A DNA stretch of 64,000 nucleotides. Origin: CALBJU01 sp965247125. Its GTDB lineage: Bacteria > Bacteroidota > Rhodothermia > Rhodothermales > UBA10348. The translations under genes were made by a program, and so were the position numbers. Below the pieces are notes generated by a model that was given only the letters and a program-made list of their open reading frames with translations, was not told where the DNA came from and searched no databases. Of this stretch, positions 18,063 through 27,789 are shown one piece after another (position 1 is the stretch's first letter; each line of letters opens with the position of its first letter). The stretch covers positions 124,001-188,000 of the forward strand of contig CBDFGO010000003.1 of NCBI GenBank assembly GCA_965247125.1. Direction: 5' to 3'.

Positions 18063-18160
18063 TTTAGTTGGATCTTGAGTGAGTATTGACTAGCACGCTT
18101 TTATCGCTGCGGAGAGAAGAGTTTGAGTTAATCTTACTTCTTCTATCAGATGTTCATGCT

Positions 18161-18392
18161 TCATACATGACCCCTGACCACATTATTGACGCGAAGGGAT
18201 ATTTCGGCCCCAACAATCAAAAGGGAATCGGCCTCCTCCTCTTTTCCCTCAGCTCTCAGACATTCTATCGCTTGATACAGAATGAGAGCAAGGACGCATT
18301 CTGCGTCTTGTAGCGCCAAGAGCGACTCTCGTGATTGAGGTCGGAATTGTGCAGTCTTCTTCGCAGGCCCTAGTTTTTTTGCCCTAAGTGTG
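18161..18392 (-). pseudogene. C-terminal fragment of an unknown gene, cut by an IS3 end relic
   Basis: An open frame with no start of its own runs from the IS3 relic edge to TGA 18161-18163, about 76 codons. It includes RESLLALQDAECVLALILY and ECLRAEGKEEEADSLLIVGA. The amphipathic helical character and uninterrupted frame suggest real coding sequence. I do not recognise the family. Confidence 0.45.
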
Positions 18393-18431
18393 TTTGTTGT
18401 TCAGACTGTCCGATGAATCAGGACCATCTCT
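18393..18431 (-). repeat. Solo left end of the type 2 IS3 element
   Basis: 39 bases identical to the outer left end (TTTGTTGTTCAGACTGTCCG onward to ATCTCT) with no transposase attached. It is a deletion relic of an IS3 copy and defines a rearrangement breakpoint. The bases from 18432 to 18560 contain no gene I can support. Confidence 0.85.
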
Positions 18432-18560
18432 GACTCAGCACTTAGGAAATCATAGCTGACAAAAGGATAGGAAGCCAGTGTTGACCAGCCTCCTACCTTT
18501 AACACTAACGCTGACAGAGGTACGCGCCAGCATTAATCTTTTCAAATTGCTCCGTGTCCT

Positions 18561-20042
18561 TTACTTGAGCAGAATCATCTTTCTTGTCACCGATGCTCCT
18601 TCGGCCTCCAGACGATAAATGTATATGCCGCTCGGAAGATCAACCGCATTAAATGTAATCTGATGCTCTCCGGCCGCTTGGACTCGATTCACCAATTGTG
18701 CAATCTCGCGACCGAGTAAATCAATTACACTCAGACGAACATCTTGAGACTGAGGTAACGAATATGAAATCAGCGTGACAGGGTTGAACGGATTTGGATA
18801 GTTCTGCTCCAGCCTCACGCTCGACGGCAATGAGTCATCAGACTCGTTTGCTACTCCGCTAGCTATATTTTCCGCACCCGGTGTAGGAAGTCCCCAAGTA
18901 TAGGTGTCCGTATCCCTTAATCCTCCAGCACCGTTAGGTGATCGCTGAATGGAGTGAATGTCCTTATCACCCGCACCACCTTCGTTAATCTGCGCCTGTC
19001 CAGCGTTGATGAGACCGGCAATCCCGGCATCATCATCGTCGTTTGTATCGTAAACAACTGCGTCAACGAGCAGAGGGATCACATTTGCAACTGGGGTATC
19101 CACAGGAAAATCAATCGCATCTCCCGTTATGAGTGCAATGCCGTCTGCTCCGTTCTGGATCAGGTTAGTGTCTTTGTCGACGTCGAGTGTGCAGTTCGGT
19201 GTGTTTGCTGAATCCCCACAGAGAACGAAATAGCCGTTTGCATCTGTAGATAAGCCATCCAGATCGAAGGCTTCATAGGTGGCATCATCGCTGCCGTTGA
19301 CAAACACTAGTGACATACCCGTGAGATCAGTATTTCCCACACCCCCGTCATACAGCTCAACAAACTCGGCATCATCCGTACTGGTTTGGTCTGAGTCTAC
19401 CTCATTTATCAGAACGACAGCAGGTGTTCCAACATTTACAGCGCCAGGAGTGGGAAGGTCTTGAGCGTAAGTGTCCGTATTGCGAGCTCCTCCAGATCCA
19501 TTGGGAGATCTTTGGTTAGAGTGCGCCGTGCCATCACCGCCATCACGCTCATTCACTTGTGGCTGTCCCGCGTTTAGCAACCCGAGGAGCCCGACCGCGT
19601 CATCATCATCTGTGTCGTAGACGATGGCGTCGAGCAGGTTTGTTGTCGTTACGGGCGTGTCTTCCGGGAAGTCGACAGCATCTCCCATAATCAGGGCTAC
19701 TGCGTCTGCGCCGTTTTGAATCAGATTGGTGTCCTTGTCTACATCGAGTGTACAGTTCGGCGTGTTTGCCGCATCACCGCACAGGACGAAATAGCCATTT
19801 GCATCGGTGGACATGCCATCCAGGCCGAATGCCTCATAAGATGCATCATCGCTGCCATTAAAGAACACTAGAACGAGCCCGGAAAGGTCGGTGTTGCCAA
19901 CACCTCCGTCGTACAACTCAACGAACTCGGCGTCATCAGTCTGCACTTGATCGGCGTCAACCTCGTTGATGAGGACAGTTTGAGCAAAAACAGTGGCGGG
20001 GATTAGCAGGACGAGAACGAGTATTGGTATCAGTTTCTTCAT
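18561..20042 (-). CDS. Secreted protein with two lamin-tail-like domains and type IX sorting tail
   Basis: 493 residues from ATG 20042 (MKKLIPILVLVLLIPATVFA signal peptide); an ATG three codons upstream (20051) is also possible. Two tandem repeats of ~180 residues each start LINEVDADQVQTDDAEFVEL and LINEVDSDQTSTDDAEFVEL. They share SNQRSPNGSGG/SIQRSPNGAGG, the hallmarks of the LTD (lamin tail) fold, with Asp-rich calcium-type loops (DVDKDTNLIQNGAD). The end is a strong sorting tail (LEQNYPNPFNPVTLISYSL ... LPSGIYIYRLEAEG). In this group of bacteria LTD domains often accompany secreted nucleases, and a nuclease gene starts divergently 178 bases away, so the two may share a promoter region. Its own catalytic function is unknown. 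Confidence 0.85.
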   Translation of the reverse strand: MKKLIPILVLVLLIPATVFAQTVLINEVDADQVQTDDAEFVELYDGGVGNTDLSGLVLVFFNGSDDASYEAFGLDGMSTDANGYFVLCGDAANTPNCTLDVDKDTNLIQNGADAVALIMGDAVDFPEDTPVTTTNLLDAIVYDTDDDDAVGLLGLLNAGQPQVNERDGGDGTAHSNQRSPNGSGGARNTDTYAQDLPTPGAVNVGTPAVVLINEVDSDQTSTDDAEFVELYDGGVGNTDLTGMSLVFVNGSDDATYEAFDLDGLSTDANGYFVLCGDSANTPNCTLDVDKDTNLIQNGADGIALITGDAIDFPVDTPVANVIPLLVDAVVYDTNDDDDAGIAGLINAGQAQINEGGAGDKDIHSIQRSPNGAGGLRDTDTYTWGLPTPGAENIASGVANESDDSLPSSVRLEQNYPNPFNPVTLISYSLPQSQDVRLSVIDLLGREIAQLVNRVQAAGEHQITFNAVDLPSGIYIYRLEAEGASVTRKMILLK

Positions 20043-20220
20043 GACGGTCATCGTATTGAACGGGGGAACAGAGCGATTCTTCTAGTGGGACGTGTAACGT
20101 CGTAAGCAAACAGGTCATTTGCAAGGCGGAGCCCTTAGTTTGCAGCCGCAATGCGGTATTTCACCCATTGACTCTGCGCTTCATTTTTGTTAAATCTAGT
20201 GAACACCCAAATGGAAAGTT

Positions 20221-21479
20221 ATGAAGTGCATAGTCTTAGCTGTATGTGTTCTATTTCTCGCCGTACCCTCTTCATCAGCCCAAACGCTAAGTCCGGGTGA
20301 TATTGCAATAATCGGGGTCAATTCTGACAACCCGGATCTTTTCGGATTCGTCGCTCTAGTCGATCTCCCTGCTGGTACTCAAATCGGCTTTGTAGACCAC
20401 GGATGGCAAGCCAGCGGATCGTTCCGAACGAACGAAGATGAATATTTTTACACGGCCCCCAGCGCAATCGGTAGGGGCACGGTAGTTCAGGTTGCTGACA
20501 CGGACGGTTCTCCGCGTTTTTCAAGCTCTGGCGATCAACTCATTGCCTTCCAGGGCGCAGTTGACTCACCCACCATGATCTATGCTGTGAACTTCGAAGG
20601 GGCCGGAGTATGGCAAGCTGACGCCACGTCATCCAACACTTCTGCGTTGCCGACCGGCTTGGTGAACGGCTCAACAGCGGTGGCTGTAGATGAATGTGAT
20701 AACATCGCCTACAATAGCTCCACGGCAGGCACTCGATCTGAGCTGCTCTCTCTCATAGGCGACAAGGCGAACTGGATATGTGATAACGGCACCAGACTGA
20801 CCTTCCCCACATCGTTCACAGTGACTGATTCTGGAAGCAACAGCGCTCCTGAATTTGTATCACCCACACTTGCTCTGCAGGTCGCTGTAGGTGACCAAGT
20901 TTCGATTCAGTATTCAGCGACGGACGCCGACTCTGATCCCATCGCGTATGGCGCAATAGGCCTCCCTGGCGGGGCTACAATACACGCCTCGACAGGGGCA
21001 TTCGAATGGACAACTCAGGAGTCTAATTTGGGAGCGAATACCTTCACAATCACCGCCAGTGATGGCATGGATACCGCCTCTATCTCTGTCACCATTACGG
21101 TCATTTCGGCCATCGAAGCTAGAAGGCCGATGGTTGTGGTTCCGCCTATTGGAGTGATCGTTCCTGGGGGAGACCAGGTTCTGGCGATATTTAGAGTCGA
21201 CGATCCAGAGAATGGGCCTCTCACTTACAGCGTCGAGCCCAACAATTTGGGCGCGACCGTCTTCGAAAGCACGGCTCCGTTCTTGGGTTCTATTCAAGTC
21301 CTCGAATGGACTACTCCCGTTGAGCCGGGTGTCCAGCGATTTGCAGTGACAGTGACTGACGACGAGCAGCTTTCGGTCACGGTCGTGGAGTATATAGGAA
21401 GCTCGGGTGTGCTGTTCGAGGGCGAGTCTGGCTCTACGCTCCTTGCAAGCTTGCAGGGTGCTTACAGCCCCAGCCAGAC
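20221..21479 (+). pseudogene. Secreted endonuclease I-type protein, N-terminal part (split by IS256 copy C)
   Basis: Signal peptide (CIVLAVCVLFLAVPSSSA), then a ~190-residue domain of unknown function beginning LSPGDIAIIGVNSDNPDLFG. An Ig/cadherin-like putative-Ig repeat follows (LPGGATIHASTGAFEWTTQE ... NTFTITASDGMDTASISVTI) and a second similar one. The frame reaches AYSPSQT at the insertion site. Joined with 22873-23764 through one copy of the 9-bp repeat it gives 717 codons in frame, stop included. Confidence 0.85.
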
Positions 21480-22863
21480 GAGCTATGCCCAAAAGTTGTG
21501 TATGGAAGGTTTAGGCAGCGTGTCGTTCTGATGTAATTCCGTCGGTGAATTTGATTCCTTTTTTTACAAGTTGCAATAGGTGCGGTGCATTCAGTTTCCT
21601 CCACTTCTTCTGGGCCTCTTTACATAGACGGAAGGCCATTGCAAGAGCTGTTTCTCGGCTCAGACATCCCCTCGTTTTGGCGGTCCTGAGGCGCACGGTC
21701 GCGAACGTAGATTCGATCGGATTTGTGCTCCGAAGATGGATCCAGTGTTCTGCCGGAAAGTCATAAAAAGCGAGCAGTTCTTCTCGGTCTTTCACCAGAA
21801 TCTCTGCTGCTTTCGGATACTTTTGCTGGTAGGCTTTGATGAAAAACAGAAGGGCGCTCTCTGCCTGCTTTTTTGTTTCTGCTGTATAGATCTGCGTGAG
21901 GTGACCTTTTGCCTTCTTCTGAACGGACTTGGGCAGGCGGTTGAGCACATTTGCTGTCTTGTGCACCCAACAGCGTGCGGCTCGCGTCTCGGGATAAACT
22001 TCTGCGAGAGCACTCCAGAATCCCATGGCTCCATCGGCAACAGCCAGCTTCGGTCCTTGATCCAGCCCGCGGTGCCTCAGCTCCAGGAGCAACTCTCGCC
22101 ACGACTGCTTGCTCTCGCGAAAGCCGTCCTCGAGTGCTATAAGCTCCTTCCTTCCATCGGCCGTAGCGCCGATCACGACCAGCAGACACAGTTTCTGTTT
22201 ATCCATGCGTACGTTTACGTGAATACCGTCGGCCCAGAAATAGACGTAGTGCTTCTCCTTCAGGCTCCGCTTTTGCCAGTCTTCGTGCTCCCTTGTCCAA
22301 AGCGTCTTCAGGCGCGCAATCGTCGAGGAGGTCAGCCCTGGGGCATCAGGACCAACAAGGGCCGAGAGCGCTGCCTCAAAGCCGCCCGTTGAAACTCCCT
22401 TCAGGTACAACCATGGAATGAGAGCCTCAAGCGAGCGGCTCTTGCGGAGGTAGGCTGGTAGTATCGAACTGCGGAAACCGATTCTATCCTCACCCCGACC
22501 CGTACGGTCGCGTATGCGGGGCATCTTTACAGCGACCTCCCCGATACCAGTCAAAATCTTCCTCTCTGGCAGATATCCATTGCGAACGATGCGGTGGCGA
22601 TTCTCTTCGTCGCGCAGGAACTGGTAGCGCTGGCAGAAAGCTTCAACCTCGGCCTCAACGGCTGTGGCCAGCATCTTTGCGGCCCCTGTTCGCAATACTT
22701 CTGTCAACACATCCTCTGTGCTATTGTAGTTCTCGTTCTCGTGTGCGTTATTCGTCTTCATGGGCGGTGTATCCTCCAATCTTCGGATTGACAATGACGT
22801 AATCATCATCAGGATACGCCGCCTATACCTTTTTCACCCGTACACAACTTTCGGGGTTAACTC
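21480..22863 (-). mobile_element. IS256-family element, copy C, 1384 bp, 9-bp target duplication
   Basis: Flanked by CAGCCAGAC at 21471-21479 and 22864-22872, so it is a simple insertion into the nuclease gene. One base difference from copy A was noticed (GGGCCTC for GAGCCTC near 21611). Confidence 0.95.
21511..22761 (-). CDS. IS256-family transposase (copy C)
   Basis: Intact 416-residue transposase, same catalytic residues as copy A. The start at 22761 is chosen for the GGAGG 11 bases upstream. Confidence 0.95.
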   Translation of the reverse strand: MKTNNAHENENYNSTEDVLTEVLRTGAAKMLATAVEAEVEAFCQRYQFLRDEENRHRIVRNGYLPERKILTGIGEVAVKMPRIRDRTGRGEDRIGFRSSILPAYLRKSRSLEALIPWLYLKGVSTGGFEAALSALVGPDAPGLTSSTIARLKTLWTREHEDWQKRSLKEKHYVYFWADGIHVNVRMDKQKLCLLVVIGATADGRKELIALEDGFRESKQSWRELLLELRHRGLDQGPKLAVADGAMGFWSALAEVYPETRAARCWVHKTANVLNRLPKSVQKKAKGHLTQIYTAETKKQAESALLFFIKAYQQKYPKAAEILVKDREELLAFYDFPAEHWIHLRSTNPIESTFATVRLRTAKTRGCLSRETALAMAFRLCKEAQKKWRKLNAPHLLQLVKKGIKFTDGITSERHAA

Positions 22864-22872
22864 CAGCCAGAC

Positions 22873-23764
22873 CCTAGGCTACGACACCGCAAGGGACACG
22901 ATGTATGCCAAGGTGGATCTAGATTTTGATGGATTTGTGCGAGGCATCTACACCGATTTCGGCGTTGAATACACAGGAGGCGATCCCAGCGCAAACATGT
23001 TTGCAGGAGGCATCAACGCCGAGCATACTTGGCCCCAGTCTATGGGTGCGGCAAGCGAACCACAGCGAAGCGACATGCACTTCCTTTTTCCGGCAAAAGA
23101 CAACGTAAACTCAACAAGAAGCAACCATCCTTACGCAGAAATACCTGACGTGCAAACCACGTCCTGGTTTAGAGACTCGGAGATTCTCACTTCGATTCCC
23201 TCATCTCGCATCGACGAATACAGCGAATTTGCGTCCGGCCGATTCGAGCCGAGGGAGTCGGTTAAGGGTAACGTTGCTCGAGCAGTATTCTACTTTAACG
23301 CGATTTACAACAGTGAAGCTGATCAGTCATTTTTTAATCTCCAGTCAGCGACACTTGGAGAATGGAATGAGTTGGATCCTACCTCAGGACGGGAGATTCA
23401 TAGAAGCGGAGAGATAGGCGGATATCAGGGCAACATCAATCCATTCTTGCTCGATTCTTCCCTGCCAAACAGACTCTTCGGCCTTTCTACAGATACCGAA
23501 GACGCTGTACCACCGTCCGACCTCGAAATTGGCTCCTTCTATCCCATGCCAGCCCGCGATCGCGTCTCATTTGAGGTGAGGGGGTCTGCGGGCGCTCAAG
23601 TAAGCGTGAAGGTTTATGATATCCTGGGTCGTGCCGTGAGCAACTATAAAGCTTCGGAAGGTATCAATTCGATCGACATATCCAAGCTCGTTCCCGGATT
23701 GTACTCAGTAGTGGCAGAATTCAATGGCTCTGCAAAACGATATCAAGTAGTGGTGGTTCAATGA
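22873..23764 (+). pseudogene. Secreted endonuclease I-type protein, catalytic domain and sorting tail
   Basis: Begins LGYDTARDTMYAKVD and continues with the EndA/NucM-type signature: NAEHTWPQS containing the catalytic His, QRSDMHFLFPAKDNVNSTRS with the metal-binding Asn/His region, and the closing NPFLLDSSLPNRLFG. The last ~80 residues are a type IX sorting tail (IGSFYPMPARDRVSFEV ... LVPGLYSVVAEF). The protein would be an extracellular non-specific nuclease for nutrient DNA, were it not split by IS256. Its stop overlaps the next start by ATGA. Confidence 0.88.
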
Positions 23765-24648
23765 GAGTGCGCTTCCCCCATCTGCTGTTGATCGGTTTTG
23801 TGTGCCTGTCAGGCTGCGCCTCCGAAAGTGCGATTCGAAGAGTTGATCAGTTCAGCGCACAATCTGATTCCCTTGCAGTTCATTTCACAAATCTCCAGCA
23901 TGACATAATGAGCCTGGCTGAAAGAGATTTTCAGGAGGAACTCGTTTCCAATCGAACTGCATCTCTTCGAGACAACCTATCGCTCGACCAATATCGAAGA
24001 TCCGTTTCGGTATGTGGTGACCTAATGAGCAATCTGACTCTTTACGCAGGAGTGCTCAAAAACATTGCCCGCGGAGATGGAATTAACAACGTTTCTATAT
24101 CTCCTTCACCTACCGTTACACCTTCGAACTGTTATCCAGTGGCATCTGAATCATCGAGGGCTTCTGCGAGTGTTTTGCAGAGTGAATCCAGATTCGTTCA
24201 ACTCCTGAAGGGCACATTACTCCTTTCTGGGAAGACAAGAAATCAATTCGAATATCTGACGACCCAAACACAGCCATTTCTGAACATTGCCGCTAGCTCA
24301 CTGGGCGACCATGCTCGATCAGACACCACACATGGCGAACACGTCGGTCTCTCCATGATATTGCGTCAGCACGGTGCTTCGATTAATACGCGTCTGAGCA
24401 TGAAGTATGAAGCGGTGGGATCGGAACAAGCCGAAGAGCGGAACAAGATTTTAGACGAGTGGACAGCACTTAAGAACGAGCTAATTGTGTACGAACGACG
24501 TTTGAGTCTTCTAAAGACGGCATTTGACATTTATTCCAGTACTCATGCGGATTTAGTCAGGGTTTTTGACAGAAAAAGCTATCGCGTAGATGGTTCGCTA
24601 GAAACTTTAAGGCGTTCAGTTCGGTCCCTGGGACAAGTCCGGCGGTGA
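23761..24648 (+). CDS. Lipoprotein of unknown function
   Basis: 295 residues. Lipoprotein signal (MRVRFPHLLLIGFVCLSGCA, lipidated Cys in LSGC). The rest is mostly helical, with a central low-complexity Ser/Pro/Thr stretch (VSISPSPTVTPSNCYPV) and a C-terminal helical region (EERNKILDEWTALKNELIVY). No family recognised. It overlaps the upstream nuclease stop by 4 bases, so it was probably translated together with it. The IS256 insertion upstream may have changed its expression. The 263 bases after its stop (to 24911) hold nothing I can support. Confidence 0.7.
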   Translation: MRVRFPHLLLIGFVCLSGCASESAIRRVDQFSAQSDSLAVHFTNLQHDIMSLAERDFQEELVSNRTASLRDNLSLDQYRRSVSVCGDLMSNLTLYAGVLKNIARGDGINNVSISPSPTVTPSNCYPVASESSRASASVLQSESRFVQLLKGTLLLSGKTRNQFEYLTTQTQPFLNIAASSLGDHARSDTTHGEHVGLSMILRQHGASINTRLSMKYEAVGSEQAEERNKILDEWTALKNELIVYERRLSLLKTAFDIYSSTHADLVRVFDRKSYRVDGSLETLRRSVRSLGQVRR

Positions 24649-24911
24649 GAGAGCGCTTCTTTAGAAGACCACAACGATGCTCTGGCAGCGATCTCACGAG
24701 ACCGTGAAAGACTTGCTCCTCCATTTATTACGACTCCCTAGCCCTTTCCCGCCATTGGGACGCCCGTCTAGTTCTTCTCGCATTTGTGATCGTTCGAATA
24801 ATCTTGTATGACATTAAAGTGATTTCGGAATACGCCCAGAAATACGCCCAGAACCAGAAAGAGGATCATTTTTGCTGGGTAATCAGGCTGGACACTAATG
24901 AGCCCGATTAG

Positions 24912-25118
24912 TTAACTTCCATCCCACCCACGCTTGTATGTCTTGCGAGGTGAGTGATGCCTTGGTGCTCCTTCTCGCTTCTTGAGCCGCTTCATTTCCT
25001 TCGCTTCGTGGTCTGCCGCCTTCTTCCGAGCACGTCCGTCTAACGCGATCACACGCTCTCTGGCAGCCTCTTTCTCCTTCTCTCTGTCGTATTCGTCGCG
25101 GTTGATGTAAATGCGATT
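24912..25118 (-). pseudogene. C-terminal fragment of a basic, Lys/Arg-rich protein, cut by IS3 copy 4
   Basis: The frame is open from the IS3 edge at 25118 to TAA 24912-24914, 68 residues, with no start. It begins NRIYINRDEYDREKEKEAAR and is very rich in Lys, Arg and Glu, ending RKTYKRGWDGS. Such a charged helical tail could belong to a nucleic-acid-binding or structural protein. No family recognised. Confidence 0.5.
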
Positions 25119-25205
25119 AGAGATGGTCCTGATTCATCGGACAGTCTGAACAACAAATAAGGTGGAGTCTTGCGATCTTATCACCCTTAAGAAAGGATAC
25201 AAACG

Positions 25206-25493
25206 ATGAGTCGCAAAAGGAGAAACCACAGCAACACATTCAAAGCGAAAGTAGCGCTGGCGGCGGTCAAAGGAGATCGCACAATGGCTGAGTTGGCAGA
25301 CCAGTTCCAGGTTCATCCGAACCAGATTCAGACGTGGAAAAAGAAGCTGATTCAGGACGCTGAAGAGGTCTTTGAAAAAGGGTATTCCAGAAAGCACAAC
25401 GAGGAGGGCCAGATCAAGGAGCTTCACGCCAAAATTGGCGAGCTTTCGATGGAGAAGGATTTTTTATCCAAAGCGCTCGGTCGCACCCAGTAG
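25206..25493 (+). CDS. IS3-family OrfA (copy 4)
   Basis: Intact 95-residue OrfA with helix-turn-helix; KGYSRKHNEE distinguishes it from copy 1 (KGYSGKHNEE). The TTTTTTA -1 frameshift heptamer is present near the end. Confidence 0.9.
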   Translation: MSRKRRNHSNTFKAKVALAAVKGDRTMAELADQFQVHPNQIQTWKKKLIQDAEEVFEKGYSRKHNEEGQIKELHAKIGELSMEKDFLSKALGRTQ

Positions 25494-25507
25494 GTGAGCG
25501 CCGCCAA

Positions 25508-26335
25508 ATGATCGACCCAATCCACGACCTCTCCATCAAACGGCAGTGCAATCTGCTGGAGCTGAATCGCTCAACGGCCTACTACAAGCCGGTGGGCGAG
25601 AGCAAAGAGAACCTGGCCGTGATGAAAAAACTGGATGAGCTCTACATCGAACGTCCCACGCGAGGATCGCGCACCATGAAGGATGCGCTCGAGGACAGAG
25701 GTATTTTTGTGGGCCGCCATCGAATCCGGCGATTAATGCGTCTGATGGGCCTTATTGCCATTTATCCTAAGAAACGGACCTCGATTCCGGGAAAAGGTCA
25801 CAAGATTTATCCGTATCTCTTGCGTAAGCTCAACGTGACGCGGCCCCGGCAGGTTTACGCAAGCGACATCACATTCATTCCGATGAAAAGGGGATTCGTT
25901 TACCTGGTCGCCGTCATTGACTGGTACAGCCGCAAGGTGCTCTCGCACCGGATCTCCAATACGATGGACACCGACTTCTGTGTGGAAGCGCTCGAAGAAG
26001 CAATCGCCGTGTATGGAGCGCCAGAGATCTTCAATACGGATCAGGGCAGCCAGTTCACATCGATGGCCTTCACTGATGTGCTGAAGAATCATGACATCAA
26101 AATCTCTATGGATGGCAAAGGACGCTGGATGGACAACGTGTTCGTTGAACGTCTGTGGCGTAGCCTGAAATATGAAGAGGTGTACCTTAAAGCCTATGAC
26201 AGTGTGGCTGAAGCCCGCAAATCCATTGTTGTATACTTCGACTACTTCAATAACGAAAGGCGACACAGCTCACACGGAAGAAAGACCCCTGATCACGTAT
26301 TTTTTAATCACCAGCCGCTTCAAGAAGCAGCATAA
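25508..26335 (+). CDS. IS3-family transposase OrfB (copy 4)
   Basis: Intact 275-residue DDE transposase (YASDITFIPM, FNTDQGSQFTS, NVFVERLWRSLKYEE). The sequence is a mosaic: the N-terminal half matches copies 2 and 3 in places (KPVGESKENL, PMKRGFVYLV), while the C-terminal half matches copy 1 (GKGRWMDNVFVERLW). This suggests gene conversion between copies. Confidence 0.92.
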   Translation: MIDPIHDLSIKRQCNLLELNRSTAYYKPVGESKENLAVMKKLDELYIERPTRGSRTMKDALEDRGIFVGRHRIRRLMRLMGLIAIYPKKRTSIPGKGHKIYPYLLRKLNVTRPRQVYASDITFIPMKRGFVYLVAVIDWYSRKVLSHRISNTMDTDFCVEALEEAIAVYGAPEIFNTDQGSQFTSMAFTDVLKNHDIKISMDGKGRWMDNVFVERLWRSLKYEEVYLKAYDSVAEARKSIVVYFDYFNNERRHSSHGRKTPDHVFFNHQPLQEAA

Positions 26336-26388
26336 TCAATCCGCAAGATTCCACCTAAGACCCTGTCCAGTTTTATAGGACCATCTCT

Positions 26389-26831
26389 ATAGAATTGGGA
26401 GGTGAAAGTGCGCGGTTGTCGAATCCTCTGTTAGATTCCGAAGAAAAAATATTAAAGAACGAAGTATCTGCAAAAAAACCGGTTCTACTTTTAATAACGT
26501 GGGAGTTATCGTTCACGGAAAAAGTAAAAATGCTTTGTGTTATTAGTAATTTTGTGACGTCTTCAATTCCGGATACACTAGATAGTAATAGAGGGCGAAG
26601 AGCGCCACTTGTGATAGCCCAATCGTAAGTCTCATCGGCTCGTTCAATAGGTGTTGTTATTCTATACGAGGTATCAGCTTTTTCGTACAAAGTATCGTAA
26701 CTACCTTCAAAAACAGCAAAAACTAACAGAAGCGTTGCTCCCGTAAAAGCAACATAAAGTCCAAGGAGAAGAAGCGTATTATGATTAACGCTAATACTAG
26801 ATGTTAAAATTGATTGAAGTGGATTATTCAC
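26389..26831 (-). pseudogene. N-terminal part of a MacB/FtsX-type ABC transporter permease, cut by IS3 copy 4
   Basis: About 147 residues from ATG 26831. One transmembrane helix (TLLLLGLYVAFTGATLLLVFA) is followed by FEGSYDTLYEKADTSYRIT, the conserved start of the periplasmic domain in Bacteroidota MacB/FtsX-type permeases (usual form SYDxFHExAxxIYRV). The sequence ends at the IS3 edge, leaving no further membrane helices. It follows the lipoprotein gene 26874-27587 on the same strand with a 42-base gap, so the two probably formed an operon. Confidence 0.7.
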
Positions 26832-26873
26832 TAGTAGTCTAACGGCCGAATAAAATGGTGTAGGAAGGCTTCG

Positions 26874-27587
26874 TTAATAGGATGCCAAAAATATAACTAT
26901 GCTGTTGGCGTTGTCTTCAACTTCTTCGAGAAAAGCAGCTGTTGTAACTCTATCTGAGGACGTGAAAACAACTGCGTCTGATAGTTCTGGGTAGCTTTCT
27001 TGCCATGCTGTCAACAGAAACTCATACGCGAATAAATTGAGTAGGGCCTCCTCTGCGATGACAACTACTTGCGGTGTCGGTCGCCTTATAGAATTAAGCG
27101 TCTGGATAATTAAATCAATGTCTGGAGTGAAGCCTTTCACAGCGTGTTCCAAATAGAATACGTTCAGAGAATCTGATCCTCCGAGCATTTTAGAGTGCCG
27201 GAGCATGTCCCCAGAGACGGCAGATCTTAAATATGGGTAAAAAGTGCTGTCCGTCCACAAACTTAAAAAGGTTCTGGACTCGCTATCTTTGTAAGTTAAA
27301 GACTGTGACCTGCGCTCTGGAATACTCTGCAGTGTGTCCGAAATTGGGGCTGCGGTTCCGAAAGCAATATCCCTGAAGGTCACAAGCGAGTCCAGCATGG
27401 TGCCAAATTCAGAAAAGTGCTCATCCTGTATTTTTCGATTTTCATCAATAACTTTTGCCCGTGCGGCAACACTCTCTTCAGAAACTATCTGCTGCGATGC
27501 TTCTTCAGGCCTCTCACTTAGCTCACAGCTTAGCGAGATTAATGATATAAATATCGAAAAAAAAGAAATGTTTCGAAAGCTTATCAT
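26874..27587 (-). CDS. Lipoprotein of unknown function, upstream of the ABC permease remnant
   Basis: 237 residues. Lipoprotein signal (SFFSIFISLISLSC, lipidated Cys), then a helical region (AARAKVIDENRKIQDEHFSE) and an alternating strand/helix C-terminal half (PQVVVIAEEALLNLFAYEFL ... DAVVFTSSDRVTTAAFLEEV). The latter resembles a small alpha/beta fold, but no catalytic motif is evident. Its place before an ABC permease gene suggests an accessory role in export or sensing; this is inference only. Confidence 0.6.
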   Translation of the reverse strand: MISFRNISFFSIFISLISLSCELSERPEEASQQIVSEESVAARAKVIDENRKIQDEHFSEFGTMLDSLVTFRDIAFGTAAPISDTLQSIPERRSQSLTYKDSESRTFLSLWTDSTFYPYLRSAVSGDMLRHSKMLGGSDSLNVFYLEHAVKGFTPDIDLIIQTLNSIRRPTPQVVVIAEEALLNLFAYEFLLTAWQESYPELSDAVVFTSSDRVTTAAFLEEVEDNANSIVIFLASY

Positions 27588-27646
27588 TCGTTCGATATAT
27601 GGGATTAATGTTAGCTGTTTACGAAAGAATTATCGAGAGTGAATAG

Positions 27647-27680
27647 AGAGATGGTCCTATAAAACTGGACAGGGTCTTAG
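27647..27680 (+). repeat. Solo right end of the type 2 IS3 element
   Basis: 34 bases identical to the IS3 right end (AGAGATGGTCCTATAAAACT through GGTCTTAG) without any transposase. It is a deletion relic marking another breakpoint. Confidence 0.85.
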
Positions 27681-27789
27681 TGATATCGAGACATCTGGCG
27701 AGTGGACACTTTTCGGATCTATTTATTGGAGATTATATCAAAAATTGAGTTGAAGGATCGACCACGATGAGCATTTCATGGCACATGAT

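Larger units (their letters stand above)
25119..26388 (+). mobile_element. IS3-family element (type 2), copy 4, 1270 bp
   Basis: Complete copy with both ends intact. The flanking triplets ATT and ATA do not match. Its two sides carry unrelated gene fragments (a basic protein tail and an ABC permease N-terminus), so a deletion or recombination occurred here. Confidence 0.93.

Noticed and set aside
18086..18313. 75-residue plus-strand frame
   Set aside because: The opposite strand carries a longer, more protein-like open frame ending at 18161, truncated by an IS relic.
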